Origin: CALFXN01 sp964451935
GTDB taxonomy: Bacteria > Synergistota > Synergistia > Synergistales > Aminobacteriaceae
Direction of reading: 5' to 3'
Length of the DNA: 64,000 nucleotides
NCBI GenBank assembly: GCA_964451935.1
Contig: CAYVKE010000003.1
Coordinates: 13,135 to 77,134, forward strand
Shown: in pieces, positions 33,455-40,004 of the stretch
Numbering within the stretch: position 1 is the stretch's first letter
How the letters are laid out: each line of letters starts with the position of its first letter
The notes under the pieces: generated by a model
What the model was told of the DNA's origin: nothing
The model's database searches: none
What the model saw: only the letters and a program-made list of their open reading frames with translations
Position numbers and translations under genes: made by a program

Positions 33455-34143
33455 GCGCTCTCTGGTTCGGCGTCGCGACGGCGTTCTGGCTCGGACTCCT
33501 GACGGCCGTCAGCCCGTGCCCCCTGGCGACGAACATCGCGGCGGTGTCGTTTCTCGCCCGACGGGTCGAAAGCCCGCGGCAGGTCTTCCTCGCGGGAATC
33601 CTGTACACGCTGGGCCGCGTGCTGACCTACGTCGTTCTCGGCGTTCTGCTCGCGACCAGCGTCCTGTCTGCGCCGGGCGTCTCCGCGATGCTCCAGTTCA
33701 CGGTGAGCAGGCTGCTCGGGCCGCTTCTCGTCCTCGTCGGAATGATCCTTCTCGGCCTGCTGTCGCTGCCTTCGTTCGGCGGCGGGACGTCCGAAGCGAT
33801 GACCCGGCGTGCGGAAGACATGGGGTTGTTCGGAGCGCTGCTTCTGGGCGTGATGTTTTCGCTGGCGTTCTGTCCGGTCTCGGCCGCGCTCTTTTTCGGC
33901 TCGCTGCTCCCCCTCGCGGTCAATGCGGGATCCGGATTGCTTCTGCCCGCGGTGTACGGCATCGCGACCGGGTTGCCGGTGCTCGTCTTCGCGCTTTTGA
34001 TCGCCTTCGGCGTGAAGAGCCTGTCGGGGATCTTCGGCCGGATCACGCAGATCGAACTGTGGGCGCGGCGAATCACCGGAGGAATTTTCATCGGCGTCGG
34101 ACTGTACAAGACGCTGCAGGATATATTCGGCCTGTTCGTGTAG
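33451..34143 (+). CDS. arsG: ArsG-family (CcdA-like) membrane protein
   Basis: A 230-residue, six-helix protein starting with GTG inside the arsF stop. LLTAVSPCPLATNIAAVSFLARR and FSLAFCPVSAALFFGSLLPLA hold the two conserved Cys of the CcdA-like family. Annotated relatives are called aromatic aminobenzylarsenical efflux permease ArsG; the sequence equally supports a transmembrane electron carrier feeding ArsF. Confidence 0.83.
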   Translation: MSALWFGVATAFWLGLLTAVSPCPLATNIAAVSFLARRVESPRQVFLAGILYTLGRVLTYVVLGVLLATSVLSAPGVSAMLQFTVSRLLGPLLVLVGMILLGLLSLPSFGGGTSEAMTRRAEDMGLFGALLLGVMFSLAFCPVSAALFFGSLLPLAVNAGSGLLLPAVYGIATGLPVLVFALLIAFGVKSLSGIFGRITQIELWARRITGGIFIGVGLYKTLQDIFGLFV

Positions 34144-34174
34144 AACGGGTTTCGACGAGGAGGATTCGGACGGA

Positions 34175-34438
34175 ATGACCGATTGGGAAAAGGTTCCCCA
34201 GACCGAAATCGTGTGCGGGTGCGCGAATGTCACCAAGCGCGACATCGTTCGCGCCATCGCAGCGGGAGCGGATACCTTCGAGATGATTTGCGAAGCGACG
34301 GGCGCAGGCAAAGGAAACAAGTGCGCCGAACTGAACCCGCGGGGGCGCTGCTGTCACGGGGACATCCGCGAACTGCTCGCGGCGTACGGCCCGGCGCTCA
34401 AGCGGATGAAGGGGGGATGTTCCTGTGGCGGAGGTTGA
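34175..34438 (+). CDS. BFD-like [2Fe-2S] protein
   Basis: An 87-residue protein with the bacterioferritin-associated-ferredoxin-like pattern VCGCANVTKRDIVRAI, then EATGAGKGNKCAELNPRGRCC, and a Cys-rich end GGCSCGGG. The four central Cys likely bind a [2Fe-2S] cluster; the tail Cys are extra. Its end overlaps the following arsR start by 14 bp. Likely an electron donor in the arsFG unit (inference). Confidence 0.78.
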   Translation: MTDWEKVPQTEIVCGCANVTKRDIVRAIAAGADTFEMICEATGAGKGNKCAELNPRGRCCHGDIRELLAAYGPALKRMKGGCSCGGG

Positions 34439-34805
34439 AGCGCCTGATGCGGTCGGTCTGACCGCAGAACGTGCGAATTGTCCGGAGCGGGAACGCGTGC
34501 AACAGGCGAAAGCCGACATTCTCAAGGCCATAGCGCATCCGGTGCGCCTTTCGATCGTGGAGATGCTCGGAAAGGGCGAGCGGTGCGCCTGCGATATCTG
34601 CGACGTGTTTCCGTGCGACCGGACGACGGTGAGCAAGCATCTGGCCGTACTCAGGAGTCTGGGCGTGATCGAAGATCGGAAAGAGGGGCTGCGCGTTCTG
34701 TACAGGCTGCGGATGACGTGCCTTCTCCCCTTTCTGGCGTGCCTGGAGCGGGTTGTCCGAAGCGGGACGCGCGAGTGCGAGTGCGAATGTGAAAGGGAGG
34801 AATAA
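34425..34805 (+). CDS. arsR: ArsR-family repressor
   Basis: A 126-residue regulator, GTG start. ILKAIAHPVRLSIVEMLG is followed by GERCACDICDVFPCDRTTVS with C54, C56, C59 and C64, then KHLAVLRSLGVIEDRKEG. The sensing site is richer in Cys than in the other two ArsR proteins of the window, and the tail ends CECECE. It may respond to a different arsenical. Confidence 0.9.
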   Translation: MAEVEAPDAVGLTAERANCPERERVQQAKADILKAIAHPVRLSIVEMLGKGERCACDICDVFPCDRTTVSKHLAVLRSLGVIEDRKEGLRVLYRLRMTCLLPFLACLERVVRSGTRECECECEREE

Positions 34806-34808
34806 GCG

Positions 34809-35039
34809 ATGAAACTTCAGGTTCTGGGAACGGGATGTCCGAAGTGCAAGAAGCTTGCGGCGAACGCCGAGGAGGCTGCGAAGGAGCTTGGACTCGCCGT
34901 CGAGATCGAAAAGGTGACCGATATCGACAAGATCATCGATTTCGGCGTCATGTCGACGCCGAGCCTTGCGATCGACGGAAAAATCGTCGTCGTCGGCAAA
35001 GTTCCTTCCGTGGAAGATATCAAGAAGCTTCTGGCGTAA
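34809..35039 (+). CDS. Small thioredoxin family protein
   Basis: A 76-residue minimal thioredoxin: KLQVLGTGCPKCKKLAANAEE with C-P-K-C at residues 10-13, cis-Pro in GVMSTPSLAIDGK, and KVPSVEDIKKLL. It corresponds to the redox-active disulfide protein 2 family often adjacent to ArsP-type permeases. It starts 3 bp after arsR, with GGAGGAATAAGCG as ribosome site. Confidence 0.88.
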   Translation: MKLQVLGTGCPKCKKLAANAEEAAKELGLAVEIEKVTDIDKIIDFGVMSTPSLAIDGKIVVVGKVPSVEDIKKLLA

Positions 35040-35056
35040 ATCGTTATCGGTCCGGC

Positions 35057-35092
35057 GGGATCTTCTTTCCGACGTGGAAGATCCCTTTTTTT
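35057..35092 (+). terminator. Terminator after the thioredoxin gene
   Basis: GGGATCTTC pairs with GAAGATCCC across an 11-base loop, followed by seven T. Confidence 0.88.
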
Positions 35093-35102
35093 GGGCGGTA
35101 AA

Positions 35103-35120
35103 TGTGGTAAAAACACCACA
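35103..35120. repeat. Inverted repeat TGTGGT-N6-ACCACA before the permease gene
   Basis: Perfect six-base arms around AAAAAC, 45 bp before the permease start. It could be an operator or an RNA hairpin and differs from the ATATG-type sites. Confidence 0.45.
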
Positions 35121-35164
35121 TAGTTTCGATTCCAGGCAAACAACTTTCGGAGAGGTGATTTTCC

Positions 35165-36334
35165 ATGAATGACGAACTGAAGAAGTTTCTGTATCTCGTC
35201 GCCGCGTTTCTCGCGTTCTACTATATGCCCGTCGACAGCCCGCGGCTTCAGGCGGCCGCGATCGAATCGCTGGCGATGCTCCGCGAATACGCCAGGGAAC
35301 ACGTTCTGCTCTGCCTCATTCCCGCGTTTTTCATCGCCGGCGCGATCAGCGTTTTCGTCTCCCAGCAGGCGGTCATGCGCTACTTGGGCGCAAAGGCCAA
35401 ACGATGGGTCGCCTATACCGTGGCGGCCGTATCGGGAACGATCCTCGCGGTGTGTTCCTGCACCGTTCTTCCGCTCTTCGCCGGAATTTACAAGCGCGGC
35501 GCGGGGCTTGGCCCCGCATCGGCGTTTCTCTACTCCGGCCCGGCGATCAACGTTCTCGCGATCATCATGACCGCACGGATTCTGGGGATGGAACTCGGCG
35601 TCGCGCGCGCCGTCGGGGCGATCGCCTTCAGCGTCGTCATCGGCGTGCTGATGGCCTTCATCTTCCGGCATGAGGAGGCGCAGCGCCAGCAGGCGTTCGC
35701 GGACATGCCCGTTCCGGACGCGGTGCGTCCATTATGGAAGACGGTGTTCTTCATGATGAGCATGGTCGTCTTTCTCGTGTTCGCGAACTGGGCCGCGCCG
35801 AAGCTCCCGATCGGCGTGTGGGCCGCCGTTTACGGCGTCAAATGGTGGATCGCCGGAGCCGCGCTCGGTCTCACGATCCTCTCGGTCCGTATGTGGTTCA
35901 CGCGCGACGAACGCTCCGAGTGGTACGGCTCGACGTGGGGCTACGCGTTGCAGGTGCTGCCGCTGCTCTTCGGCGGCGTTCTGGCGGCGGGGTTTCTTCT
36001 TGGGCGTCCCGGGCACGAGGCGATCATTCCGAGCCAATGGGTGACGGCGCTCGTCGGCGGGAATTCACTCTTCGCGAACTTCTTCTCCTCGGTTGTCGCG
36101 GCGTTCATGTACTTCGCGACGCTGACGGAGGTTCCCATCCTCCAGGGACTCATCGGGGCGGGTATGGGCAAGGGGCCGGCGCTTGCGCTGCTGCTTGCCG
36201 GACCGGCGCTCTCGCTGCCGAACATGCTCGTCATCAGGAGCATCGTCGGGACGAAGAAGACGGTCGTCTACGTGAGCCTCGTGGTCGGTCTTTCGACGAT
36301 CGCGGGGATGCTATTCGGCGCGATCTTCGGGTAA
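35165..36334 (+). CDS. ArsP-type permease (PF03773), second copy
   Basis: A 389-residue permease with about ten helices and a central variable loop. AVSGTILAVCSCTVLPLFAGIYKRGAGLGPASAFLYSGPA carries the family C-S-C and Pro motifs (first 20 residues: AVSGTILAVCSCTVLPLFAG), and LAGPALSLPNMLVIRS is the repeated half. It is longer than the copy at 31554-32438 and only weakly similar. The thioredoxin gene before it is a common neighbour of this subfamily. Substrate: probably an organic or trivalent arsenical (inference). Confidence 0.83.
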   Translation: MNDELKKFLYLVAAFLAFYYMPVDSPRLQAAAIESLAMLREYAREHVLLCLIPAFFIAGAISVFVSQQAVMRYLGAKAKRWVAYTVAAVSGTILAVCSCTVLPLFAGIYKRGAGLGPASAFLYSGPAINVLAIIMTARILGMELGVARAVGAIAFSVVIGVLMAFIFRHEEAQRQQAFADMPVPDAVRPLWKTVFFMMSMVVFLVFANWAAPKLPIGVWAAVYGVKWWIAGAALGLTILSVRMWFTRDERSEWYGSTWGYALQVLPLLFGGVLAAGFLLGRPGHEAIIPSQWVTALVGGNSLFANFFSSVVAAFMYFATLTEVPILQGLIGAGMGKGPALALLLAGPALSLPNMLVIRSIVGTKKTVVYVSLVVGLSTIAGMLFGAIFG

Positions 36335-36368
36335 TCGGGGAACTGTCGGCGTCCTCTTTCGATAGAGA

Positions 36369-36383
36369 AATATGGAGCATATT
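36369..36383. promoter_or_regulatory. ArsR-like operator AATATG-GAG-CATATT
   Basis: A perfect 15-bp inverted repeat 70 bp upstream of the ArsM-ArsN2 fusion gene, with the same arms as the palindrome at 26715-26732. A TAAAAT at 36389 may be a -10, but no convincing -35 was seen. Confidence 0.6.
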
Positions 36384-36453
36384 CGAATTAAAATACGGAT
36401 GGTCGCCGTGGAAGGATCCCACGTGACGACCGCTCAAGAGAGGTGACGGGGCA

Positions 36454-37683
36454 ATGGTTCAGGATTCACACGCGCAGGATGCGCTGCGGGATGCGGTACG
36501 GAAGCGCTATGGCGACTCCGTGACGCAGCGCACGGGCTGCTGCGGCGGGGAGAGCTGCGGGAGCGGTTTCGCAGCAGGGGTGTATTCGGGGGACGAGAAC
36601 GCCGCCGTTCCGGGAGAGACCGCAGGACTTTCGTTCGGCTGCGGCAGCCCGACGCGGCATGCCGGACTTCACGACGGCGAGGTCGTTCTCGACCTGGGGT
36701 GCGGGGCCGGAACGGATCTTGTGCTTGCGGCCGGAATGGTCGGGCCCCGGGGGCTCGTCTACGGCCTCGACATGACCGACGAGATGCTCGAAGCGGCGGG
36801 TAGGACAGTAAAGGCCTCGGGCTTCGACACGATCCGGCTTCTGAAGGGCGTTCTGGAACGGATCCCGCTCGCCGACGGCTCCGTGGACGCGATCATCTCC
36901 AACTGCGTGATCAACCTGGCGGGCGACAAGGCGGCGGTGCTCCGCGAGGCGCTTCGCGTGCTCCGGCCGGGCGGGCGGCTCTGCGTCGCGGACACGACCT
37001 TTTCGGGGAGCGTGCCCGACGCAATCCGCAGCGCCGGTCCCGAAGCCTGGTGTGGGTGAGTGTCCGGCTCTCTTCCGGAGGAAGAGTACGCCGACCTGCT
37101 GCGAAAAACGGGGTTTGTCGATGTCGCGGTCGAGCGCATCCGCACCTATCGCCTGACGGACGCCGACGGACGGTCGGTCTTCGGCGCGCTGACCGACGAC
37201 GAGGCGAAGGCCGCCGACGGGCGGCTCGGAAGCGCGATCGTCCGGGCGAAGAAGCCCGGCGCGGCGCTCGTCGAGGGGCGGGAGTACGCACTCCGGAGCG
37301 CGACGCCCGGGGATCTCGCGGCCGTCGTCGAACTCGTCGAGGCGTGCGGGCTGACGAGCGAGGGCATCGCAGGTGAAATCGGGGACTTCGCCGTGATCAC
37401 GCTCGCCGGCGAGACGGACATCGCGGGCTGCGTCGGCCTCGAATGGGGCGGCGGCGCGGCGATGATCCGGAGCCTTGCGGTGCGACAGTCCGCGCGCAAA
37501 TTCGGCTTCGGCGAGCGGCTGGTCCACTGGGCCGTGGAGCGCGCGCGGGATGCGGGCGCCGATCGCGTCGTGCTGCTCACGGAGACGGCGCCGCGCTTCT
37601 TCGCGCGGCTCGGGTTCGCGGCCGTCGAGCGATCATCGCTGCCGCAGGCGCTGCTCGAATCGTCCTCCGTCGCGCCCACCTGA
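36454..37683 (+). CDS. Selenocysteine-containing ArsM fused to an ArsN2-like acetyltransferase
   Basis: Two frames in one phase are separated by a single TGA at 37057-37059. Read through, they give a 409-residue protein. Residues 1-265 are an arsenite methyltransferase: C63 (FGCGSPT), SAM motif VVLDLGCGAG, C151 (ISNCVINLA). The UGA is codon 202 in EAWCG-UGA-VSGSLPEEE; aligned with the paralogue at 28863 (QALVGCVAGAAL) it falls exactly on that protein's third arsenic-binding Cys. Residues 275-409 are a GNAT domain of ArsN2 type (MIRSLAVRQSARKFGFGERL, RFFARLGFAAVERSSLPQAL). A hairpin follows the UGA. Selenocysteine insertion is inferred. Confidence 0.82.
37060..37092 (+). promoter_or_regulatory. 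Candidate bacterial SECIS element
   Basis: Immediately after the UGA, CTCTTCC (37070-37076) pairs with GGAAGAG (37080-37086) around a GGA loop, with an outer GGC/GCC pairing. The loop lies 18-20 nt from the UGA and starts with G, as expected for bacterial selenocysteine insertion. Confidence 0.7.
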
Positions 37684-37754
37684 AACCCGGAAGGCGTCTC
37701 CTGTATGGAGATCCGGTTCGCGTGAGATCACTGCCGCAGAATCGCTGACGGAAA

Positions 37755-37791
37755 GAGGCGGGCGTCCCTTCGAGGAAGCCCGCCTCTTTTT
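37755..37791. terminator. Bidirectional terminator between ArsM-ArsN2 and the next leftward gene
   Basis: GAGGCGGGC pairs with GCCCGCCTC, with TTTTT on the plus side and TTTC on the minus side. Confidence 0.88.
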
Positions 37792-37816
37792 CATACCCTG
37801 TTTCCGTTCGGCCTCT

Positions 37817-38188
37817 TTACTTTTTCCGCGGACGGCCGAGAACCATCGAGGCGCTCTTCGAGCCCTTCTTGTTGCACTTCGCGATGACGGTGACCTTCAT
37901 CCCGTTATGCAACGCCTTCAGGTAGAAGACGTCCATCTGGGATTTGAAGTTCGTCTGCATCGTGTAGTCGCGGGAAGCGACGACCCTCTTTCCCGCCAGC
38001 ACGGTGATCCGGCTGACGTAGTGCTCGTTGATGGCGCTGACCGGGTGAAGCACGTTCACGTCCAAAACGCGCAGACTCGCGTCCCATTGCAGGTCGATGC
38101 CGTTCGGCGCATGGGCGAAAGCCGCGCCCGTCCCGACCAGAAGAAGAACACTCACGCACAACACGAATGCAAAGCGCCTGATCCTCAC
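37817..38188 (-). CDS. Small exported protein of unknown function
   Basis: The GTG start (GAGGAGGGATCGAC upstream) gives 123 residues with a clear signal peptide ending ...GTGAAFA, then HAPNGIDLQWDASLRVLDVN and VLHPVSAINEHYVSRITVL, ending KGSKSASMVLGRPRKK. The mature part is an all-beta domain of about 95 residues with two His near its start, suggestive of a metal site. I recognise a pattern common in anaerobes but no assigned function. Confidence 0.65.
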   Translation of the reverse strand: MRIRRFAFVLCVSVLLLVGTGAAFAHAPNGIDLQWDASLRVLDVNVLHPVSAINEHYVSRITVLAGKRVVASRDYTMQTNFKSQMDVFYLKALHNGMKVTVIAKCNKKGSKSASMVLGRPRKK

Positions 38189-38420
38189 GTCGATCCCTCC
38201 TCGACAGGGTTCGGGGATGCCGCCAAGGCTCCCCTCCGCTTGGAAAAACTTCAAACATTATAGTCTATTCCGACACAACGGACAAGAAGAATGCTCCCTC
38301 CGCAAACGCTTACTATTTGTATATAATACGAAGCTGGCGCACTCTTATAGGCGTCACCCGCAGGAACGTCCGCGAAGGATGCGGGCGAGGGGTGAACACG
38401 ATATCAAAGGAGTGATTCGG
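38189..38420 (+). other. Intergenic leader of the DUF1659 cassette
   Basis: Contains a TATAAT (about 38323) without a clear -35 and, in the leader, an inverted repeat CCCGCA...TGCGGG inside a larger CACCC...GGGTG pairing. No known riboswitch class was recognised. Confidence 0.4.
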
Positions 38421-38642
38421 ATGGCGACGTATTCGCCGATGGACAGCAAGGTCGTTCTGCGCGTGCAGACGGGGACGGATTCGGGCGGCAAGGCCGTTCT
38501 GCGGAGCATTTCCCTGATGAAGGTGGCGGCTTCCGCTACTGCGGACAACGTCAAGGCGGTTTCCGACGCGCTCGGGGCGCTTCTGGCCCATACGGTGCGT
38601 TCCACCGAAAAGGTGGACAACAATTCCGTGGAGATCGCCTAG
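38421..38642 (+). CDS. DUF1659 family protein
   Basis: A 73-residue protein starting MATYSPMDSKVVLRVQTGTD after AAAGGAG. The short beta-hairpin/helix pattern and the AVSDALGALLAHTVRSTEKVDN tail match DUF1659 (small Firmicute-type proteins always next to DUF2922). Function is unknown. First gene of a tightly packed five-gene cassette. Confidence 0.8.
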   Translation: MATYSPMDSKVVLRVQTGTDSGGKAVLRSISLMKVAASATADNVKAVSDALGALLAHTVRSTEKVDNNSVEIA

Positions 38643-38669
38643 GCGATTTCCGCAAGGAGGCGAATGTAG

Positions 38670-38876
38670 ATGAAGACGGTGCGGATGCGTTTCGGAACGG
38701 CGGACGGCGCGACGGTGTCGCTCTCCCTGGGGTATGCGAAGGACTCCCTGACGGAGGCGGAGGTCCGGACCGCGATGCAGGCGGTGATCGACAACCCGAT
38801 TTTCGTCACGGCTCCGGCAAACATCAGGTCGGCGGAGCTGGTCGACCGGACGGTCACCGATCTGATCGAGGGATAG
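38670..38876 (+). CDS. DUF2922 family protein
   Basis: A 68-residue protein, MKTVRMRFGTADGATVSLSL, then ALVDRTVTDLIEG-like end (SAELVDRTVTDLIEG). The size and the DUF1659 neighbour identify DUF2922, whose function is unknown. The two small proteins share an alternating beta pattern and may form a complex. Confidence 0.8.
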   Translation: MKTVRMRFGTADGATVSLSLGYAKDSLTEAEVRTAMQAVIDNPIFVTAPANIRSAELVDRTVTDLIEG

Positions 38877-38892
38877 TCTTCGGAGGCGGATC

Positions 38893-39042
38893 ATGGAAGA
38901 GATTCTTGCGTCGTCGATTCAGAGCGGCTTTGCGATCGCCGTGGCGGCATATCTTCTGGTCCGGATGGAAAAACGGCTTGACGACCTGACGGCGGCCATC
39001 GGCGAGCTGCGGGCCGCCATCGAGGGAGAGGGCGCCCGGTGA
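38893..39042 (+). CDS. YvrJ family small membrane protein
   Basis: A 49-residue protein: MEEILASSIQSGFAIAVAAY gives one membrane helix, followed by a charged amphipathic helix (RMEKRLDDLTAAIGELRAA). This is the YvrJ pattern and also resembles BhlA-type holin-like peptides. Its stop overlaps the GTG of the peptidase gene (GTGA). In Bacillus subtilis yvrJ lies near the yvrI sigma-factor locus; a sigma factor also closes this cassette. Confidence 0.75.
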   Translation: MEEILASSIQSGFAIAVAAYLLVRMEKRLDDLTAAIGELRAAIEGEGAR

Positions 39043-39392
39043 GGCTGAACGACCTTCGGGTTTCGCTTCACTTCTCCCTGCGGGAGTTCGAGTGCCCCTG
39101 TTGCCACAGGGTGCGGCTGCACCCTCTTCTGCTGGTCCGCCTCGAAGAGCTTCGCGAGGCGTGGGGGCGTCCGCTGCTGCTGACAAGCGGCTACCGGTGC
39201 GATCCCCACAACGCTCGGGTGGGGGGCGTTCCGAAGAGCGCCCACCGCCTGGGTCTGGCGGCGGATGTGGCGATTCCGCAAGAGGATCAGGAGGCGTTCG
39301 TTCTCGCCGCGGCGGACGCGCATTTTCACCGGATCCTCCCCCATTGCGACCGGGGATATGTCCACCTCGCGGTGGACTCGGGAGCTTCATGA
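39039..39392 (+). CDS. Peptidase M15-type D-Ala-D-Ala carboxypeptidase (endolysin-like)
   Basis: A 117-residue single-domain M15_3 peptidase. LHFSLREFECPCC opens it; TSGYRCDPHNARVGGVPKSA then HRLGLAADV supplies the metal-binding His and Asp, and VHLAVD the second His. No signal peptide is present, as in phage endolysins that need a holin. GTG start in the yvrJ stop; its own stop overlaps the sigma-factor ATG. Confidence 0.85.
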   Translation: MRLNDLRVSLHFSLREFECPCCHRVRLHPLLLVRLEELREAWGRPLLLTSGYRCDPHNARVGGVPKSAHRLGLAADVAIPQEDQEAFVLAAADAHFHRILPHCDRGYVHLAVDSGAS

Positions 39393-39868
39393 CCGAAGGC
39401 CGGGCTGGGGTCGAGGCGGCATGCGCCGCCTACCGGCCCCTGGTGCGGGCGACGGCTCGGCGGTATCTTGGGCGCGGAGCGGAGTTCGAGGATCTGGAGC
39501 AGGAAGGGTACCTCGCGTTGATCCGGCTGCTTCCGCGCTGCCCTCCCGGGGAGCCGCTCCCCCGCTTCCTGAAGCTCCGCCTGCCCGCAATGGTGCGGGA
39601 CGCCGCAGAACGGATGCGCCGCGAGGCGACGATGGATGTTTGCGAGCTTGAGGGGACGGATGCGGAGCCCTCCTGCCCCCCGGAGGAGATCGGCGAGTCG
39701 CCGGTGTTCGAGCGGCTGCTCTCCGGGGAGGACCTGCACATCGTCCGATGGATCGCTGAGGGGTGGACGCAGGCCGACATCGGGCGCCGGCTGGGGATCT
39801 CGCAGCAGGCGGTCAGCGCCAGGCTGCGGCGGATCCGTCCGCTGCTTCGCCCGGTCCTTTTCGAATAG
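39389..39868 (+). CDS. Small sigma-70 family factor
   Basis: A 159-residue factor. YLGRGAEFEDLEQEGYLALI matches sigma region 2, and EGWTQADIGRRLGISQQAVS is a region-4 helix-turn-helix. The ATG overlaps the peptidase stop. Comparable small factors accompany YvrJ/phage-like loci. It probably directs transcription of its own cassette or related genes (inference). Confidence 0.85.
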   Translation: MTEGRAGVEAACAAYRPLVRATARRYLGRGAEFEDLEQEGYLALIRLLPRCPPGEPLPRFLKLRLPAMVRDAAERMRREATMDVCELEGTDAEPSCPPEEIGESPVFERLLSGEDLHIVRWIAEGWTQADIGRRLGISQQAVSARLRRIRPLLRPVLFE

Positions 39869-39883
39869 AGAGCACGGCGGAAA

Positions 39884-39937
39884 GACGAGAGCCGGAGGCG
39901 TTCCCGCGAATGGGAATGCTTCCGGCTCTCGTCTTTT
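39884..39937 (+). terminator. Terminator of the sigma-factor cassette
   Basis: GACGAGAGCCGG begins a 22-base arm that pairs with an arm ending CCGGCTCTCGTC (two mismatches), followed by TTTT. Confidence 0.9.
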
Positions 39938-40004
39938 CACTATTCTCCCGAACCGTGCGGACGTGGCGTATAATTTAATCGCATTACGCTGGAGGGGTCG
40001 TCGG

